Source: Candidatus Aminicenantota bacterium
GTDB lineage: Bacteria > Acidobacteriota > Aminicenantia > Aminicenantales > UBA4085
DNA: 33,087 nt
NCBI GenBank assembly: GCA_016931595.1
Contig: JAFGEN010000045.1
Coordinates: 1-33,087 of the forward strand
Direction of reading: 5' to 3'
This document shows, in pieces, positions 30,449-33,087 of the stretch. Made by a program: the position numbers and the translations under genes. How positions within the stretch are numbered: the stretch's first letter is position 1; each line of letters begins with the position of its first letter. The notes under the pieces were generated by a model. The model saw nothing but the letters and a program-made list of their open reading frames with translations, had not been told where the DNA came from and did not search any database.

Positions 30449-31036
30449 ATGAAGATGGACGACCAAAAGCTTATCGCTCTCGTGAGCGACGGCGACCAAT
30501 CCGCGTTTGCGGAAATTGTTCATATTTATAAAGAAAAAATTGTGAATTTCCTCTACCAGATGACGGGCGATTATCAGAGGGCGGTGGACCTTTCCCAGGA
30601 GACATTCCTCCGGGTTTATTTCAAGGCCGACCGATACAAGCCCATCGCCCCGCTCTCGTCCTGGATCTATGCCATAGCCGCCAACCTAGCCCGGACCGAC
30701 CTCAAGCGGCGTCGCCGGATGAATGCCGTTTCCCTGGATGACGTTCCTCCGACCCTGGACCTGAGCACGCCGAGCGGGGAGGAATCCGATACGGGGCTCG
30801 CCCGGAACCTTAAGGCCGCCCTGGACGCTCTTCATCCCCGATATCGCTTGCCCGTCGTCCTCAAGGACGTCGAGGGATACAGTCAGGAAGAGATCGCCGT
30901 GATTCTCAAGAGGCCCGTCGGAACGGTCAAGGCCCGCATCAGCCGCGGCCGGGCGATTCTCCGCAAGCGTCTCGACCGGGCGGCCGGACATGGCCTCGAT
31001 TACGCGACCCGGGAGGTCTGCGATGAGCGAAATTGA
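30449..31036 (+). CDS. ECF-type RNA polymerase sigma factor (right module)
   Basis: This 195-residue ECF sigma factor shows region 2 (MTGDYQRAVDLSQETFLRVY and SSWIYAIAANLARTDLKRRR), a linker of about 30 residues rich in Ser/Asp/Pro, and region 4 (LHPRYRLPVVLKDVEGYS, then EEIAVILKRPVGTVKARISR). GAAGGG lies 9 bases before the ATG at 30449; a GTG at 30407 is in frame but lies at the predicted transcript start, so it was not chosen. The gene overlaps the next by 14 bases and, with the following HtrA-like gene, forms the right module. No ECF-type promoter is seen in front of it, unlike the left module, so it is probably expressed by the housekeeping sigma. Confidence 0.93.
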   Translation: MKMDDQKLIALVSDGDQSAFAEIVHIYKEKIVNFLYQMTGDYQRAVDLSQETFLRVYFKADRYKPIAPLSSWIYAIAANLARTDLKRRRRMNAVSLDDVPPTLDLSTPSGEESDTGLARNLKAALDALHPRYRLPVVLKDVEGYSQEEIAVILKRPVGTVKARISRGRAILRKRLDRAAGHGLDYATREVCDERN

Positions 31037-31382
31037 CGTCTGGAAAGGGTTGGACAGGGTATTCGCGCCGCCGGATTTCGAAGACCGCACACTGCGGGCG
31101 CTTCGGGCCCGTCTCCGGCCTGATTCCGGTCTGCAGAGGGCCCGTTTGTTCCGGTGGGCACTCTCCGGTTCGACCGCCGCCCTTCTTCTGGTCTTCGCCG
31201 GCCTGAACCTGTTCGTCTTCAAAGGAGGAATGCCGGACGGCGGAGGGCTGATGTCGTCCGACCCTGTCCACGTGACCGAGCCGCTGAATTACGGGCGCGA
31301 AGTCCGTTCCTTGGCGGGGGAGAGGACCGTCTTCCTTCTGGAACAGGTTTCCGATACGCCCTCTTCGATCATCCGCTATTAA
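31023..31382 (+). CDS. Small single-pass membrane protein, putative anti-sigma factor
   Basis: The ATG at 31023 lies inside the end of the sigma gene, 7 bases after GGGAGG. The 119 residues have a cytoplasmic N-terminal part of about 45 residues (VFAPPDFEDRTLRALRARLR), one membrane helix (WALSGSTAALLLVFAGLNLFVF, about residues 43-64), and about 50 residues outside ending VSDTPSSIIRY. There is no zinc-finger Cys/His motif, so it is not a ZAS anti-sigma factor. Position and the PPDFEDRTLRAL segment, common in short ECF anti-sigma proteins, suggest it holds the sigma factor at the membrane. This is inference; no family was recognised with certainty. The HtrA-like gene starts 11 bases later. Confidence 0.75.
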   Translation: MSEIDVWKGLDRVFAPPDFEDRTLRALRARLRPDSGLQRARLFRWALSGSTAALLLVFAGLNLFVFKGGMPDGGGLMSSDPVHVTEPLNYGREVRSLAGERTVFLLEQVSDTPSSIIRY

Positions 31383-31393
31383 TGGAGGATATC

Positions 31394-32791
31394 ATGTTGA
31401 TACGACGCGTTTTCGCGATTGGAGCCGCCTTGGGCCTGTTCGCTGCCGGCTGGTGCCAGGCTGCGGCGGGAGACGCTCCGGTTGAAGAACAAAGAATCGA
31501 ACACATCCTGAAAACCGTCGCGCCTTCGGTCGTCAAGGTCGAGGCCCGCAACGGCATCCGCAAGGTGGCAACCGGAGTGGTAATCGACAAGGACGGAACG
31601 ATTGTCACGACCGCCCTGATATCGCCCCGGGACGAGAAAATCACGATTTTGACCTTCGAGGGCAGGGAATATACGGCTGATTTCAAGGGGTTTGATTTGG
31701 AATCCGGCCTAGCCGTGATCCAAGTCAAGAACAAGGGGCTGCCGGCGATTTCCCTCGGTCAAACGGGCGACGCCCGCCCCGGGGCCTGGACCGGAGCGGT
31801 CGGCTTTTCTCCCGAAAACACTCCGGCCATCACCCAGGGGATCGTCAGCTCGGTCACGGATGAGCGCCTTCGGCTGAATCTCTGGGTCATGCCCGGCGCC
31901 TCGGGAAGCCCGGTCGTCAACTCCGAAGGACGGATGACCGGCGTTCTGCGGGGAACGTATGTCGATGAGCAGCCGTTTGTCTTTACGTTTCAAGACAGGC
32001 AATATACCGGCCGCGGCACCGTCATCAGCCGCGCCCAGGCGCCGTCCTCGGGAATGTCCGTGGCCGTTCCGGTTGACATCGTCCTTTCCGTCGCCGGCGA
32101 TATCAAGAAAAACGGCAAGGTCTTGCGGGGCTGGATCGGGATCGACGTCCTGGAGAGCGAGGGACGCCTGGAAATCGTCGAAGTCAAGCCGAAGAGCCCG
32201 GCCGAACTGGCCAAGCTCAAGGAAGGGGACCTCATCGTCCGCATCGACGGGAGCGGGGTCGATTCGGGAGCCGACTTCTCCCGGGAAATCCGCAAGCGCA
32301 AACCCGGCCAGGACGCCCTTCTCGGGATTCATCGCAACGGTGAAGAGGTCAAGGTGATGGTCAAAGTCGGAGAATATACCGAAGAAGAAGGCCGAAGAGA
32401 ACTCGAAAGCCGTTTTACGAGATTATTTCCCCCTCCGCTGGAGGATCAGGTCAGTGTCTTCAAGACATTGGGAGGACGGAACAGGCTCTTCTTCGGCCCG
32501 ACGAAGAACATCGGCATGTCGCTGCAGGAATTGACCCGAGAGCTGGCCGTCCACTTCGGGTCCAAAGAGGGGCTTGGGTTGCTCGTCACCCATTTTCCAG
32601 CCGACAGCCCGGCTGAAAAAGCCGGCCTGAAGGTCGGAGATGTTCTGGTCAAAGCCGACGGCCGGGATCTCGAAACGATCGACACGTTGTTTTTCATCAT
32701 GGACCGGAAGAAAGCCGGTGAAAAAATCACGTTTGAAATTCTTCGGGAACGAAAAACGATAACGATCGAGGTCCCGGTCGTCGGTGATTGA
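31394..32791 (+). CDS. HtrA/DegP-like two-PDZ protein with broken catalytic triad
   Basis: This 465-residue exported protein follows the DegP plan: signal peptide (core FAIGAALGLFAAG), a trypsin-fold domain (about 35-225), PDZ1 (about 240-330) and PDZ2 (about 375-465). In the protease domain VVIDKDGTIVTTALIS aligns with GVIINADKGYVVTNNHVV of E. coli DegP, so the catalytic His is Leu75. ESGLAVIQV aligns with RSDIALIQI, so the catalytic Asp is Gly105. The nucleophile region GASGSPVVN keeps Ser170. It should not be an active serine protease. A chaperone, peptide sensor or anti-sigma regulator is plausible. GGAGG lies 5 bases before ATG 31394. It is third in the right sigma operon. Confidence 0.88.
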   Translation: MLIRRVFAIGAALGLFAAGWCQAAAGDAPVEEQRIEHILKTVAPSVVKVEARNGIRKVATGVVIDKDGTIVTTALISPRDEKITILTFEGREYTADFKGFDLESGLAVIQVKNKGLPAISLGQTGDARPGAWTGAVGFSPENTPAITQGIVSSVTDERLRLNLWVMPGASGSPVVNSEGRMTGVLRGTYVDEQPFVFTFQDRQYTGRGTVISRAQAPSSGMSVAVPVDIVLSVAGDIKKNGKVLRGWIGIDVLESEGRLEIVEVKPKSPAELAKLKEGDLIVRIDGSGVDSGADFSREIRKRKPGQDALLGIHRNGEEVKVMVKVGEYTEEEGRRELESRFTRLFPPPLEDQVSVFKTLGGRNRLFFGPTKNIGMSLQELTRELAVHFGSKEGLGLLVTHFPADSPAEKAGLKVGDVLVKADGRDLETIDTLFFIMDRKKAGEKITFEILRERKTITIEVPVVGD

Positions 32792-32808
32792 GCCGGTTCG
32801 AACGGCGA

Positions 32809-33087
32809 TTAGAGGTCGAGCCAACGGTCGAGCATTTCCTCGAATTCCCCGGGGGAAAGGCGGGGCCGGTCGAAAAAGCCCCTCCCCATCCTCTGGCGGA
32901 TGGCTTCGTACAGGACAATTCCGACCGACACCGAGAGGTTCAAACTCTGAACCATCCCGAACATCGGGATCTTGACCCGGAAGTCGGCGGCTCTCCTGGC
33001 GGTCTCGGAAACCCCCTCCCGCTCGTTGCCGAAGACCAGGGCCGTTGGCCCGGAATAATCGAGAGACGTGTAGGGAACGGCCCCTGT
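32809..33087 (-). CDS. SpoU/TrmH-family RNA 2'-O-methyltransferase (5' end outside window)
   Basis: Only the last 92 codons are present; the start lies beyond the right edge. They contain the SPOUT-class SAM-binding knot: ALVFGNEREGVSE (motif 2) and VKIPMFGMVQSLNLSVSVGI (motif 3), then YEAIRQR and an acidic end FEEMLDRWLDL. This matches TrmH-type tRNA guanosine-18 2'-O-methyltransferases; closely related rRNA enzymes (RlmB type) cannot be excluded without the N-terminus. The spacing between motif 3 and the end fits TrmH. It is convergent with the HtrA-like gene, 17 bases apart, and no clear terminator lies between. Confidence 0.9.
   Translation of the reverse strand, partial: TGAVPYTSLDYSGPTALVFGNEREGVSETARRAADFRVKIPMFGMVQSLNLSVSVGIVLYEAIRQRMGRGFFDRPRLSPGEFEEMLDRWLDL

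Noticed and set aside
31394-31480. A lipoprotein signal in the HtrA-like protein (Cys in AGWCQ)
   Set aside because: The residue before Cys is Trp, which does not fit a lipobox; an ordinary signal peptide ending near AAA is more likely.
1-33087. Mobile elements, CRISPR arrays or phage genes
   Set aside because: No transposase, integrase, regularly spaced repeats or phage structural motifs were found on reading both strands; composition is even throughout.

Overview
The window is 33 kb of GC-rich bacterial chromosome. It is densely packed, with short intergenic gaps and gene runs on both strands. The gene set suggests a free-living, protein-degrading Gram-negative-type heterotroph of the Acidobacteriota / Candidatus Aminicenantes kind: a sortilin/VPS10-fold repeat protein, M14 and S46 exported peptidases, a tungsten-type aldehyde oxidoreductase, and ECF sigma factors with DUF4097-like outputs. 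This placement is inferred from gene content; no rRNA is present to settle it. I see no insertion sequence, prophage, integrase or CRISPR array.

Layout. 1-3045 (minus): an aldehyde-oxidation operon of an AOR-family oxidoreductase, a MoaD/ThiS-like sulfur carrier and an aldehyde dehydrogenase cut by the left edge. 3296-6144 (plus): an unusual deoxynucleoside kinase, then panB-panC-panD for pantothenate. 6175-10250 (minus): secA followed by guaB. 10340-11476 (plus): a GT87/DUF2029 membrane glycosyltransferase. 11487-18017 (minus): bactofilin, uvrB, uvrC, acpS and an S46 peptidase. 18242-25176 (plus): an exported operon of a VPS10/BNR-repeat protein, a degenerate M14 peptidase and an intact M14 peptidase. 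Then come tRNA-Gly(CCC), a LipM/LplA-type ligase and an unrecognised 297-residue protein. 27136-31382 and onward: two ECF sigma modules placed back to back. The left one (minus) carries an anti-sigma factor, two LiaF-like membrane proteins and a DUF4097-like beta-repeat protein. The right one (plus) carries a small membrane protein and an HtrA-like two-PDZ protein that lacks two of its three catalytic residues. A SpoU-family RNA methyltransferase runs off the right edge.

Themes. (1) Degenerate enzymes: the first M14 protein has lost all three zinc ligands and the catalytic glutamate, and the HtrA-like protein has lost His and Asp. (2) Several good promoters lie so close to start codons that the mRNAs should be leaderless or nearly so (secA, GT87, uvrB, the kinase, the left ECF sigma gene). 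(3) A ten-G run near the end of panB sits so that a -1 frameshift would read straight into panC and give a PanB-PanC fusion. (4) UvrC ends before its usual helix-hairpin-helix region, and SecA ends without its zinc-binding tail. All promoter calls are visual matches to consensus sequences and have not been tested.
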